In this document: positions 8,366 through 17,221 of the stretch, in pieces | Layout of the letters: the number at the start of each line of letters is the position of its first letter | Position numbering within the stretch: the first letter of the stretch is position 1 | NCBI GenBank assembly: GCA_029976025.1 | Contig: JARKNX010000078.1 | Coordinates: 1 to 59,157 of the forward strand | Reading direction: 5' to 3' | From: Aggregatilineales bacterium | Lineage (GTDB): Bacteria; Chloroflexota; Anaerolineae; Aggregatilineales; Ch27 | Length of the DNA stretch: 59,157 bases | Translations under genes and position numbers: made by a program | Notes under the pieces: model-generated | Seen by the model: only the letters and a program-made list of their open reading frames with translations | Database searches by the model: none | What the model was told of the DNA's origin: nothing

Positions 8366-8707
8366 ATGAGCAACTTAATCAAGGCCCTGGAGAATCCGGC
8401 GCCCGAACACCCCCAACTGCACCCTGGCGATACCGTCAAAGTGCATGTCCGCATTGTGGAAGGGAACCGCGAACGTATTCAGATTTTTCAGGGCACGGTG
8501 ATCCGCCTGCGCAAGGGCGGCAACGACGCGAACTTCACTGTGCGCCGTATCGCCAGCCACGGCGTCGGGGTGGAGCGTACCTTCCTCCTCCGCAGCCCGC
8601 GCGTGGAACGGATTGAAGTTCTGCGTTCGGCGAAAGTGCGCCGCGCTCAGCTTTACTACATGCGCAACCTGCGCGGCAAGGCCGCACGTCTGAAGGAAAA
8701 GCGCTAG
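8366..8707 (+). CDS. rplS: 50S ribosomal protein L19
   Basis: A 113-residue protein of family-normal length that sits at the 30S/50S interface. Family blocks visible are [65 protein letters not shown] and the basic tail [25 protein letters not shown] chose the ATG at 8366, preceded by AGAAGGG, rather than the in-frame ATG at 8330, because L19 proteins begin close to this point. It is first in a tight rplS-amidotransferase-murI run with gaps of 11 and 9 bases. It is not in the usual trmD-rimM-rplS context. Confidence 0.97.
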   Translation: MSNLIKALENPAPEHPQLHPGDTVKVHVRIVEGNRERIQIFQGTVIRLRKGGNDANFTVRRIASHGVGVERTFLLRSPRVERIEVLRSAKVRRAQLYYMRNLRGKAARLKEKR

Positions 8708-8718
8708 GACCTGCCGGA

Positions 8719-9501
8719 ATGCACCCGCCTGTGGCGCCCCTGATTGGTGTTGTCGCCAGTTACCATCGGGTAACCTCCAGCAGCCCGGGCGGTGAAGACC
8801 GCCTCTTTGCCGGCGCCTACGAGGCGTACCTGCGAAGCCTGATTCACGCCGGCGCTCTGCCCGTTATAGTCCCTCTGGAACTCGCCCCTGCTGCACTTCG
8901 GGGCCTTTTTGATCGTCTGGACGGCATCTTGCTCGCGGGTGGCAGCGATATTGACCCCATCCTGTACGGAGCACCCGCTGTCCACAGCACAACCAGCGCA
9001 ACGGAGCCTGAGCGCGACCTGACCGAAATAGCGATAACCCGGTGGGCAACAGAAGAGGGCCTGCCGTTTCTTGGCATCTGCCGGGGGCATCAGGTCGCCA
9101 ATGTCGCTCTTGGCGGCACCCTCTACCAGGATATTCCCAGCCAGCTCAGCACCAACATCCAGCATGACAATCCCGGCCGCCCGCTCGACTACCACGCTCA
9201 TCACGTCCGGCTGGAACCTGCTTCGCGGCTGGCGCAGATCGCGGGATTGACCGATCTCCCCACCAACAGCCGCCACCATCAGGCCGTCGAACGGCCCGGG
9301 CAGAGTCTCGTCATAACTGCCCGGACAGCCGACGGCGTCATCGAGGCTACGGAGCGACCGGCATCCCCCTTCTTTCTGAGCGTGCAGTGGCACCCGGAGA
9401 ATCTTTATCCGCACGACCCGGCGGCGCAGGCGCTGTTCAAGTCCTTTGTAGAAGCCGCCGCAGAGTTCCGCCATGAACGGTTGAATATCCTGGCGGATTA
9501 A
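8719..9501 (+). CDS. Gamma-glutamyl-gamma-aminobutyrate hydrolase-like class I amidotransferase (PuuD/peptidase C26 family)
   Basis: A 260-residue stand-alone class I glutamine-amidotransferase-fold hydrolase. The nucleophile cysteine is in FLGICRGHQVANVALGG. The His and Glu of the triad are in SVQWHPENLYPHD. LLAGGSDIDPILYG and NSRHHQAVERPG are further family blocks. Relatives hydrolyse gamma-glutamyl amides, as in the putrescine-to-GABA pathway. No other putrescine genes are nearby, and the neighbour murI makes D-glutamate, so the substrate here is open. It is probably cotranscribed with rplS and murI. Confidence 0.9.
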   Translation: MHPPVAPLIGVVASYHRVTSSSPGGEDRLFAGAYEAYLRSLIHAGALPVIVPLELAPAALRGLFDRLDGILLAGGSDIDPILYGAPAVHSTTSATEPERDLTEIAITRWATEEGLPFLGICRGHQVANVALGGTLYQDIPSQLSTNIQHDNPGRPLDYHAHHVRLEPASRLAQIAGLTDLPTNSRHHQAVERPGQSLVITARTADGVIEATERPASPFFLSVQWHPENLYPHDPAAQALFKSFVEAAAEFRHERLNILAD

Positions 9502-9510
9502 CCACGCGCC

Positions 9511-10389
9511 ATGGCCCGGCCGATGATTCCAGCAGCGTATGACGGCCCGACTCACGACGGCCCAATCGGCATCCTGGATTCGGGGGTTGGCGGGCTATCC
9601 GTCCTCCGCGCCCTGCGCCGCGAGCTTCCTCACGAAACCTACCTGTACATCGCCGATCAGGCTCACCTGCCTTACGGGCCGCGCCCTCTGGAGGAGATCC
9701 GCCTGTTCGCCAGCGGCATCACCCGCTTTTTGCTCGATCATGGCGCCAAAATCATCGTTGTCGCCTGCAACGCAGCCAGCGCTGCCGGCCTGCATTACCT
9801 GCGCGAGACTTTCCCCGGCGTCCCGTTTGTGGGGATGGAACCGGCCGTCAAACCGGCGGCGCTGGCAACGCGCTCCGGCGTCGTCGGGGTGCTGACGACG
9901 GCGGCAACAGCGAATGGGTCGCTATACGCCAGCGTGAAGGATCGCTTCGCCGCCGGCGTTACGGTGCACACAGTCGTCTGCCCGGAGCTTGTCCTGGCTG
10001 TCGAGAGGGGAGAGATCACGCTGGAAGCGCTCCGGCCTCTGTTTGACCGGGCGGTGGCGCCCATTCTGGCGGAGGGAGTCGATCAAATCGTGCTGGCTTG
10101 CACGCACTTTCCGTTCGCGATGGAAGCGCTCAGCGAATACGCAGGCCCGGGCGTCTCCCTCATCGATCCCAGCCCGGCCATCGCCCGCCAGACCCACAAA
10201 GTGCTGGAAGAGCGCGCGCTGCTGCGGGGAGAAGGCGAGGTCGCCCCGCCGCGTCTGGCGACCACAGGCGACCCGGATCGGTTCGCCGCGCTAACAACTC
10301 TCTTGCTGACAGAGCGCATGGACATCCGCCCGCTGCTATGGGATGGCGACACCCTGATCGCCGGCAATCTTCGCGCCGGCGAAGCATAA
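9511..10389 (+). CDS. murI: Glutamate racemase
   Basis: A 292-residue enzyme that interconverts L- and D-glutamate for peptidoglycan. Family motifs are GILDSGVGGLSVL, the YIADQAHLPYG loop, the first catalytic cysteine in VVACNAASAAG and the second in LACTHFPF. The usual CNT triplet reads CNA here: the Thr that contacts substrate in characterised MurI proteins is replaced by Ala (codon GCA). The presence of murI supports a peptidoglycan-containing wall. The N-terminal 16 residues before GPIGIL are longer than usual, and the RBS for the ATG at 9511 is weak, so a slightly later start is possible. Confidence 0.93.
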   Translation: MARPMIPAAYDGPTHDGPIGILDSGVGGLSVLRALRRELPHETYLYIADQAHLPYGPRPLEEIRLFASGITRFLLDHGAKIIVVACNAASAAGLHYLRETFPGVPFVGMEPAVKPAALATRSGVVGVLTTAATANGSLYASVKDRFAAGVTVHTVVCPELVLAVERGEITLEALRPLFDRAVAPILAEGVDQIVLACTHFPFAMEALSEYAGPGVSLIDPSPAIARQTHKVLEERALLRGEGEVAPPRLATTGDPDRFAALTTLLLTERMDIRPLLWDGDTLIAGNLRAGEA

Positions 10390-10400
10390 CGCTGTCCACC

Positions 10401-12776
10401 CTACTCCGAGGCAGCCTGGTCCTCCTGTAGCGGAGGCTTGACAGGCGGAGTCTGGCTATCTTCAGCTTCCGCGCCCCATTCAGCCTTCAGATCAGCCTGA
10501 GCGCGCTGCACCTGTTCCATGAACTCTCGCCGCTCACCGGCGGAAATGGACAGCCTGGTCACCTCAAAGGGTGTCACCTGGTACGCCTCTGCCGGCGGGC
10601 GAACAGGCAGGACGACATGGAACGTGCTGCCGGGCAGCTTCTCCATATCGCAGCCGGCACTTTCAACCCAGATTCGCCCCCCGTGCCCTTCAACTATGCC
10701 TCTGGCAATCGTCAACCCCAGGCCCGGCCCCGCGCCCAGGAATTTGGTCGCGCCGGACGAATGCAGGCTCGGGTCGCCGGTGCGGTAGAACTTCTCAAAG
10801 ACCAGCTCCTGATTGGCCGGGTCTATGCCGATGCCAGTATCCTTGATCGCAATATGGACGGAATCAGTCCCGGGGCCGTCCGGATGCGGCTCCATCTCAG
10901 CCCGGATGTCAATCAGGCCGCCGTCAGGGGTGTATTTGACAGCATTGACGATGATATTCCGGAACGCCTGCACCAGCCGCTGCATGTCCGCCTCAATGGG
11001 AGACAACTGGCGCAGCCCACGTGCGGACAGGCTGAGCTTGCGTGCGCGGATCGCCTCCGTCAATGGATCAATCGCCATACGGACGATCGCCTCCAGCGTG
11101 GCCGGGGCGAAATGAAAATCCAGCGCGTCCACGTCGATTTTGCTGACGTCGAGCATATCGCTGATCAGCTCTTCCATGCGCTCTGAGGCTTTGCGCAGGT
11201 TATGCATCATGGCGCTCATCTGCTCCGGCTGGAGGACGCCCTGCGTGCTGAGCGATTCCAGGATATCGGCGTATCCTCGCACCTGGGCAAGCGGTGTGCG
11301 CAGCTCATGGCTGGCGATGGTGATGAAATCCGTCTTGACGCGATCCAGCCGCTCGAAATCAACATTGGCCATTTCCAGTTGTTTGTTCAGCCGGCGGAGA
11401 TCGGTCACCAGGCGGGCGTTGCGGAGGGCGAATCCGCTGTAGCTGGCGATGGTGGCCAGCGTCTCCAGATCGGCGGCGTAGTAAGGCTCATCGTTACATT
11501 TTGCCCCGCCAGCCAGCAGGCCGATAGTGCGCCCATCGACGATGATCGGGGCATAGGCGCTCATCCGCAGATCGGTGAAGAAATCGCGCTCGGCGGCTGA
11601 GACTTCCGCATACGCCTGGCCGAACTCCAGATCATATTGAAGCAGCGGCATCTTCCTGACGAACAGCCGGTGATACAGGGCGCCTTTCTGGCCCAGTTGA
11701 CCTTTCCGGGCCGGCAGGGCGCCAGAGTCTCCGGCGGGCGCCGGTTCCAGCATGACCCGCCCCTCCTCACCAAAGGAGGCCAGCACTACGCCTCCGGAAC
11801 GGACATCCAGCACACGGCTCAGCGTCTGCACCGCCAGATGGATAACCTGTTCCAGATCGATGACGGTCGTAATCTGCTGGCCGTACAGGCGCAGGGCCGG
11901 CGCGGCATCGGCGGCCGGACTGAAAACCCGGCGAAGGACCCACCCCGCCAGTTCGCGCAAAGGCACGTAAAACGCCGCTGCCGCCAGCGCCACAACCACC
12001 AGCACCAGTGCATCCCCTTCAGTTTCCCGGGTAAGGATGGATGCGACCAGCAGCGCCAGCAGGATGACCGCCGCTGTGATGAGGATAACCGCCAGGAGGC
12101 CCATGCCCCGCCGTATTGCCTGGCGCACATGGAACGGGTGCTGCGTGGATACGCCGTAGGCTGCCCCCAGAGCGCCGCTGAACGCCGTGATCCACCCGGC
12201 GCTGATCAGCGCCGGCGTGCCGCCAGCCGCCAGAAACAACCCGAACCAGAGGAGCGGCACAACCAGCGCCCAGAACAGCGCCCGGTTAGCCACCTCCGGC
12301 AGGTGAGCGCGCCAGCAGGCGGTCAGAGGAAGCGCGAGCAGAAGCAATCCGCCGGCTGACCAGCCAGCCAGGGCCAGCGTGATCGCCAGATCGGGCGGCG
12401 ACTGGCCCAGCCCTGTCGCTATCCAATCCGGATGCCCGAGCATCGGCGATCCGCTGGCCAGGTCACTCCCGACCAGCGCCAGCCACCACAGCCCGCCCCC
12501 GATCAGCCAGATACGCCTGCCAGGGCGTTTCAGATCGCTCAGAATCAGGGCGCCAGTTACAACCAGCGCCGCGGAATACAGGTAAAGGCTGGCGGGGACG
12601 GCCAGGGGCGACTCGCCAGCCAGGCGGAGCGTGTTGCCCGCCAGCAGCAACGCCACCAGCGCAACCAGCCAGCGGTAAACACCTCGCAGCCGCAGAGCGT
12701 CGCGCCCGGCAACAGCCAGCAGCAGCGCAAAAAAGATACTTAGACCCAGGCCGAGGATGAGCGAACAAAACGACAC
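10401..12776 (-). CDS. Membrane-bound GAF sensor histidine kinase
   Basis: A 791-residue hybrid-free sensor kinase. The first roughly 290 residues hold about nine hydrophobic helices, resembling a 7TM-type input module. A GAF domain (about 305-455) follows. The HisKA domain has the phospho-acceptor His in DFITIASHELRTPLAQVRGY (about residue 489). The HATPase domain has an N box (NIIVNAVKYTP), G1 (DTGIGID) and G2 (GAGPGLGLTIA). A polar, Pro/Glu-rich tail of about 50 residues ends the protein. The start is a GTG at 12776 with only a weak RBS, so a later start is possible. No response regulator is adjacent, so the partner is elsewhere. It is convergent with murI. Confidence 0.9.
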   Translation of the reverse strand: MSFCSLILGLGLSIFFALLLAVAGRDALRLRGVYRWLVALVALLLAGNTLRLAGESPLAVPASLYLYSAALVVTGALILSDLKRPGRRIWLIGGGLWWLALVGSDLASGSPMLGHPDWIATGLGQSPPDLAITLALAGWSAGGLLLLALPLTACWRAHLPEVANRALFWALVVPLLWFGLFLAAGGTPALISAGWITAFSGALGAAYGVSTQHPFHVRQAIRRGMGLLAVILITAAVILLALLVASILTRETEGDALVLVVVALAAAAFYVPLRELAGWVLRRVFSPAADAAPALRLYGQQITTVIDLEQVIHLAVQTLSRVLDVRSGGVVLASFGEEGRVMLEPAPAGDSGALPARKGQLGQKGALYHRLFVRKMPLLQYDLEFGQAYAEVSAAERDFFTDLRMSAYAPIIVDGRTIGLLAGGAKCNDEPYYAADLETLATIASYSGFALRNARLVTDLRRLNKQLEMANVDFERLDRVKTDFITIASHELRTPLAQVRGYADILESLSTQGVLQPEQMSAMMHNLRKASERMEELISDMLDVSKIDVDALDFHFAPATLEAIVRMAIDPLTEAIRARKLSLSARGLRQLSPIEADMQRLVQAFRNIIVNAVKYTPDGGLIDIRAEMEPHPDGPGTDSVHIAIKDTGIGIDPANQELVFEKFYRTGDPSLHSSGATKFLGAGPGLGLTIARGIVEGHGGRIWVESAGCDMEKLPGSTFHVVLPVRPPAEAYQVTPFEVTRLSISAGERREFMEQVQRAQADLKAEWGAEAEDSQTPPVKPPLQEDQAASE

Positions 12777-12831
12777 AGGCCCGCCATTCCAACAGTCTAC
12801 CCGGACAGATACAGCCGAAGGGTTTCTGGCT

Positions 12832-14208
12832 TTACTTCAGAATGTAATACGTGCCCTTCTTGGAGCCAATCTTCAGGAGCAGGCCGCGCTCCACCATTTC
12901 GGCCAGGTCCAGGCGCACCGTCTCGGCGGAAACTTCCGGACACAGCGTGCGGTATTCGCGATTGGTGATCGAGCCGTAATCGCGGACGTACTGCATGGCC
13001 CGGGCCTGGCGGTTATTGAGTATCTTGCCGTCACCGCTCATCAGGGCCGGCGCGCGCTCCCGCGCGTTGTAGAGGGTGACCGTGAAGGCGTAGGGCCTGG
13101 CGTCAAAGCTGGGAGGCTTGTGGCCGGCCTGGACCATCTCCTCAATCATGCGATCAATGCCCAGCCCCAGCTCCTCAATATAGCCCCAGTGGAACAACGA
13201 TCCAACCAGGCGCGGATTGCGGCTGAAATGTTCCGCCACGATATTATCAACAGTGATGTAGCCGGGAAGCCCGCCGGGCGAGATAACCTCCAGCCGATCC
13301 CGGTACATCCGGACCTCGATCCGCCTGCCCCGCAGACGATAATCGCGGTGACAGACGGCGTTCACCAGCGCTTCGCGGACGGCAAATGCCGGGTACTCGT
13401 AAGTCTCCTCGCGCTCCAGACCGCGGACGACGGCGCTCACCGCCATCTCGCCCCATGTCAACTCCCACAGGCTCTCAATCATGCGGGCCAGCGGGCCAAC
13501 AATCTCCTCCCGACGCGCGTAGCCGGCCATGCCGTCCTCGCCGCGCGGCTCCGTACCCACGAACCTGACAAACACAATGCCGCTGTGGGGGAGCCACTGC
13601 TGCGGATATTTACTGAACAGCAGGAGGCCGGCTACAGTGGGTTTGCCGTCCTCGTTGAGCGCGCCGATCTCGCGCAGCAGGGCCTTGCGATCGCCGACAA
13701 AAACGCGCCGCAGTCGTTCCTCGCGCTTGGCGAAGTATTCATCCAGGATTGCCGGGTCAAAGTCCTCGTATGTCGCGCCGGGCACAGCTTCGGCTTCAAA
13801 GTCGCCCGTGGTCTTGGTGCTGGCCAGCCGCCGGATTTCGTCGCCGCCCAGCGGGCGATTCTCCGCGCCGGTCCGTACCAGGACGCGACCATCCTCCAGG
13901 GCGTGCAACTCCAGGCTGCGCGGGACGCGGATGGCGACTACCGCCCCCTCCTCCGTCTGGAACTGTTCCCAACTGCCCAGCACAACCGGCGGATGGCAGC
14001 GCTGTTCCGCCTCCCGCAGGATGCCTTCCAGATCGTCGCTGTATACGCGGCCCACATACTGACCTTCCGGGTCCAGCCCGACGATGATGGTGCCGCCGTC
14101 AGTGTTGGCAAAAGCCACCAGTGACTCGGCCAGCCCTTCGACGGTCGGCTCAGACAGGAACGCCAGTCGGATGCCCGGTCCGTTCTGCAAAGCGTTAGGG
14201 TCTAACAT
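12832..14208 (-). CDS. AlbA_2/Schlafen-type putative DNA-binding protein with GHKL-like and winged-helix domains
   Basis: A 458-residue protein of the family often labelled RecG-related transcriptional regulator. The N-terminal AlbA_2 domain (about 15-125) shows SLVAFANTDGGTIIVGLDPEG. A GHKL ATPase-like region (about 245-350) carries AVREALVNAVCHRDY and LEVISPGGLPGYITVDNI. The C-terminal 65 residues form a winged helix (NREYRTLCPEVSAETVRLDLAEMVERGLLLK). Relatives are found as regulators and in defence loci; function is unproven. It begins 93 bases downstream of the gyrA stop, beyond a clear terminator, so it is probably transcribed separately. Confidence 0.8.
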   Translation of the reverse strand: MLDPNALQNGPGIRLAFLSEPTVEGLAESLVAFANTDGGTIIVGLDPEGQYVGRVYSDDLEGILREAEQRCHPPVVLGSWEQFQTEEGAVVAIRVPRSLELHALEDGRVLVRTGAENRPLGGDEIRRLASTKTTGDFEAEAVPGATYEDFDPAILDEYFAKREERLRRVFVGDRKALLREIGALNEDGKPTVAGLLLFSKYPQQWLPHSGIVFVRFVGTEPRGEDGMAGYARREEIVGPLARMIESLWELTWGEMAVSAVVRGLEREETYEYPAFAVREALVNAVCHRDYRLRGRRIEVRMYRDRLEVISPGGLPGYITVDNIVAEHFSRNPRLVGSLFHWGYIEELGLGIDRMIEEMVQAGHKPPSFDARPYAFTVTLYNARERAPALMSGDGKILNNRQARAMQYVRDYGSITNREYRTLCPEVSAETVRLDLAEMVERGLLLKIGSKKGTYYILK

Positions 14209-14246
14209 GGCTCACAGTGTAATCGGAACGTCCTGTGAATGCCAGC

Positions 14247-14280
14247 CAAAAAACGCCCGGCTCCGAAAAGCATTGGGCGT
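14247..14280 (-). terminator. Rho-independent terminator of gyrA
   Basis: Read on the minus strand, ACGCCC and GGGCGT (14275-14280 and 14253-14258) form a stem with an inner GCT/AGC pairing, followed directly by a run of T residues (14248-14253). It lies 21 bases past the gyrA stop. Confidence 0.8.
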
Positions 14281-14301
14281 CCTGGCGATCCGTTGCGAGG
14301 C

Positions 14302-16893
14302 TCACTCTTCGTCAATCTCATCGAGATCGGGATAATCGTCGGCCTCATCAGGGTCAACACGGCTGGTCAGCCACTCCTCCCGGCTGATGCCAGCGGCGAC
14401 AAGCACTTCTTCCGTCTCGACCACATGCCGCGTGGCTTCCTCGCGCAGGCGCTGCTGGCGCTTCTCCAGAATGGCGATCGAGGCCACGGTATCATCGCCG
14501 CGCAAATCCATCAGGTAGACGCCTTGCGTGCTGCGCCCGGTCTGGCGGATGGTATCCAGCCGTGTACGCAGGGTCATCCCGCCAGTCGTGATGAGCGTGA
14601 TCTCATCTTCGGCATTGATAGCCCGCGCGGCCACAACCGGCCCGGTACGATCGTTCCGGGCGAGTGTCCGCACGCCTTTACCGTAACGCCCCTGCGCGTT
14701 GTACTCGCCCAGGTCGGTCCTCTTGCCGAAGGCCAGCTCCGTCACGATCAGCAGGTCGGAATCCCCTTCGTCGATGACATCCATCGCCGCCACCGCGACA
14801 TCCGGGCGCAGCCGGATAGCGTTAACCCCGCTGGCCTGGCGCCCCATAACGCGCACCTGCTGCTCGGAGAAGCGGATGGACATGCCGTCCGTCGTCACGA
14901 GCATGACATCCTGATCGCCCCGGCTCATCCGCACCCAGCCCAGATAATCGTCCTCGTACAGCGACATCGCGATCAGGCCATTGGACCGCACCGCGCGGAA
15001 GTCTCCCAGGCGCACCCGCTTGATCCGCCCCTTGCGCGTGCACAGGACAAAGTATCCCCCCGTCTCAAAAGAGGGCACAGCGGCCATCGCCGTAATGTGC
15101 TCATCGGGTTCCAGACTGAGGAGCGCCTGAATTAACGTCCCTCTGCCGGCGCGCTCGGCATCGGGGATGGCATAGGCGCGCTCCGAATACACCTTGCCTC
15201 GATCTGAAAAGAACAGGATATGGTCCAGGCTGCCGGCTTCCAGCAGATGATCCAGGACATCTTCTTCGCGGGTGGCCATACCGCTGGCCCCCTTGCCGCC
15301 GCGCATCTGCGTGCGGTAAGCAGCGGCCGGCACGCGCTTGATATACCCCTGGCGCGTATAACTGATCAGCACTTCCTCGTCAGCAACCAGATCGGCCTCA
15401 TTGAAGTCGGTCCCCACGCCCTGGATGATACGCGTCCGGCGGGGGTCGCCGTATTTTTCGGCCATCTGAGTCAGATCGTCCTTGATAAGCTGGAGGACCT
15501 TCTGTGGGCTGCGCAGCAGGTCCTCCAGATAGGCGATCCGGTCCTGCACCTGCCGATACTCATCCTCGATCTTCTGCCGCTCCAGGGCCGCCAGCCGTCG
15601 GAGCTGCATGTCGAGGATGGCCCGGGCCTGGATCTCGGTCAGGTTGAAACGGGAAACCAGTTTGTGAAGGGCATCATCGGCATCATCGGCGCGCCGGATC
15701 GTCTCAATCACATCATCCAGGGAAGCCAGGGCCTTGAGCAGCCCCTCCAGAATGTGCGCCCGCGCCCGGGCCCGGGCCAGCTCAAACTCCGACCGGCGAC
15801 GGATGACTTCCCGGCGATGCTCAATATAAAGCTGCAGCGCCCGCTTCAGGCTGATCAGGCGCGGCTCGCCGTCAACCAGGGCCAGCATCTGCACGCCAAA
15901 CGTGGTCTGGAGCGCCGTATACTTATACAGGCGGTTGATCACTTTGCGCGGCTGGGCGTTGCGGTGCAGCTCGACGACGATGCGCAGGCCGCGCCGGTCG
16001 GATTCATCCCGCAGGTCTGTGATCATATCCAGCCGCCCTTCCCGCGCCATCTCCGCGATGCGCTCAATCAGGGTGGTCTTGTTGATCTGGTAGGGAATCT
16101 CCGTGATCGCGATACGGAAGCGGCCGTTGCGCGATTCCTCGATATTACAGGTGGCGCGCATGATCAGCCGTCCACGCCCGGTAGCATAAGCCTGCCGGAT
16201 GCCGTCATCGCCGACGACGCTGGCGCCGGTGGGGAAGTCCGGCCCGGGCAGGTAGCGCATCAGCGTGTCTACATCAATATCCTCATACTGATCGTAGTGA
16301 TCGATCACGTAGACAATGGCGTTCACCAGCTCGTTCAGGTTGTGCGGAGGGATGTTGGTCGCCATGCCCCCGGCAATACCGCTCGCCCCGTTCAGCAGCA
16401 GGTTGGGCAGTTTGGCCGGCAGCACCAGGGGCTCCTGCACCGTACCGTCGAAGTTATCGCCGAAATCGACGGTATCCATCTCGATATCCTGGAGCAGTTC
16501 GGCAGCTACAGATGAGAGCCGGGCTTCGGTATAGCGCATCGCCGCCGGGCTGTCGCCGTCCACGCTGCCGAAGTTGCCCTGCCCATCCACGAGCAGATAG
16601 CGCATGGAGAAATCCTGCGCCATGCGGGCCATCGCGTCATAAACCGCCTGATCGCCGTGCGGATGGTACTTGCCGAGCACGTCGCCCACGATACGGGCGC
16701 TCTTGCGATACTTGGCGCCGGGCGTGAGTCCCATATCATACATGGCGTAGAGAATGCGCCGGTGGACCGGCTTGAGGCCGTCCCGCGCATCAGGCAGGGC
16801 GCGGGCCACGATCACGCTCATAGCGTAATCCAGATAGCTGCCCCGCATCTCCTCATCGATATTGACAGACCGAACACTTCCGATATCCGCCAT
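14302..16893 (-). CDS. gyrA: DNA gyrase subunit A
   Basis: An 863-residue type IIA topoisomerase breakage-reunion subunit. The winged-helix and tower region is complete, with the catalytic Tyr121 in [11 protein letters not shown]. The C-terminal beta-pinwheel contains QMRGGKG, matching the GyrA box (QRRGGKG) that separates gyrase from ParC, and the protein ends in a strongly acidic tail. In the quinolone-determining loop [10 protein letters not shown], the position equivalent to E. coli Ser83 is Gln82, while the Asp87 equivalent is kept. I chose the ATG at 16893 ([16 protein letters not shown]) because homology begins there and AAGGA precedes it; the frame stays open to 17070 but that extension is not family-like. 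gyrB is not adjacent. Confidence 0.96.
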   Translation of the reverse strand: MADIGSVRSVNIDEEMRGSYLDYAMSVIVARALPDARDGLKPVHRRILYAMYDMGLTPGAKYRKSARIVGDVLGKYHPHGDQAVYDAMARMAQDFSMRYLLVDGQGNFGSVDGDSPAAMRYTEARLSSVAAELLQDIEMDTVDFGDNFDGTVQEPLVLPAKLPNLLLNGASGIAGGMATNIPPHNLNELVNAIVYVIDHYDQYEDIDVDTLMRYLPGPDFPTGASVVGDDGIRQAYATGRGRLIMRATCNIEESRNGRFRIAITEIPYQINKTTLIERIAEMAREGRLDMITDLRDESDRRGLRIVVELHRNAQPRKVINRLYKYTALQTTFGVQMLALVDGEPRLISLKRALQLYIEHRREVIRRRSEFELARARARAHILEGLLKALASLDDVIETIRRADDADDALHKLVSRFNLTEIQARAILDMQLRRLAALERQKIEDEYRQVQDRIAYLEDLLRSPQKVLQLIKDDLTQMAEKYGDPRRTRIIQGVGTDFNEADLVADEEVLISYTRQGYIKRVPAAAYRTQMRGGKGASGMATREEDVLDHLLEAGSLDHILFFSDRGKVYSERAYAIPDAERAGRGTLIQALLSLEPDEHITAMAAVPSFETGGYFVLCTRKGRIKRVRLGDFRAVRSNGLIAMSLYEDDYLGWVRMSRGDQDVMLVTTDGMSIRFSEQQVRVMGRQASGVNAIRLRPDVAVAAMDVIDEGDSDLLIVTELAFGKRTDLGEYNAQGRYGKGVRTLARNDRTGPVVAARAINAEDEITLITTGGMTLRTRLDTIRQTGRSTQGVYLMDLRGDDTVASIAILEKRQQRLREEATRHVVETEEVLVAAGISREEWLTSRVDPDEADDYPDLDEIDEE

Positions 16894-16978
16894 ATGAAAA
16901 CGGTCCTTGTTTCCCGCTATCCTTCGTCTGCCGGAAGCGCGAAAATTCATACAAAAATGCAGGCACTGTGAAAGTACC

Positions 16979-16984
16979 ATTATA
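16979..16984 (-). promoter_or_regulatory. -10 box of the gyrA promoter
   Basis: A consensus TATAAT on the minus strand, about 85 bases upstream of the gyrA ATG. No good -35 element is seen at 16-18 bases. Confidence 0.55.
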
Positions 16985-17034
16985 CCCGATCGGCTCTCTA
17001 AAGGCGAATTTTGAGCCGGTCCTGTCGTAAGGAG

Positions 17035-17093
17035 ATGCCCCATATATGGGCATTCAGTCACGTTCGTCACCCCACATATAGGCTATAAGTGAC
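17035..17093. promoter_or_regulatory. Two palindromes in the 328-base gyrA/TPR intergenic region
   Basis: The gap 16894-17221 holds no gene that I can see. It contains a perfect 12-bp palindrome, CCCATATATGGG (17039-17050), with flanking ATGCCC/GGGCAT arms. A second, imperfect palindrome is CACATATAGGCTATAAGTG (17073-17091), flanked by GTCAC and GTGAC. Both share CATATA and lie on the far side of the gyrA -10 box. They are candidate operators for gyrA or the divergent gene. Confidence 0.35.
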
Positions 17094-17221
17094 ATTGACT
17101 CGGCCTGCCCTGGATGGGAGAGCAAAATGATAGCTGTCAGCCTCCATTAGCACCTGGCGGCTGCCCATTTCCCGCGTGCAGTTATCTGGCAGAGGAGCGG
17201 ACGAAAGACTAGAATCGCCCT

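Noticed and set aside
15220..16515. Plus-strand open frame of 431 codons opposite gyrA
   Set aside because: Shadow of the conserved gyrA sequence; no start signals or motifs.
16894..17070. 59-residue N-terminal extension of GyrA
   Set aside because: It would cross the -10 box and part of the palindromic intergenic region, and it is not found in GyrA proteins. A proper start with RBS lies at 16893.
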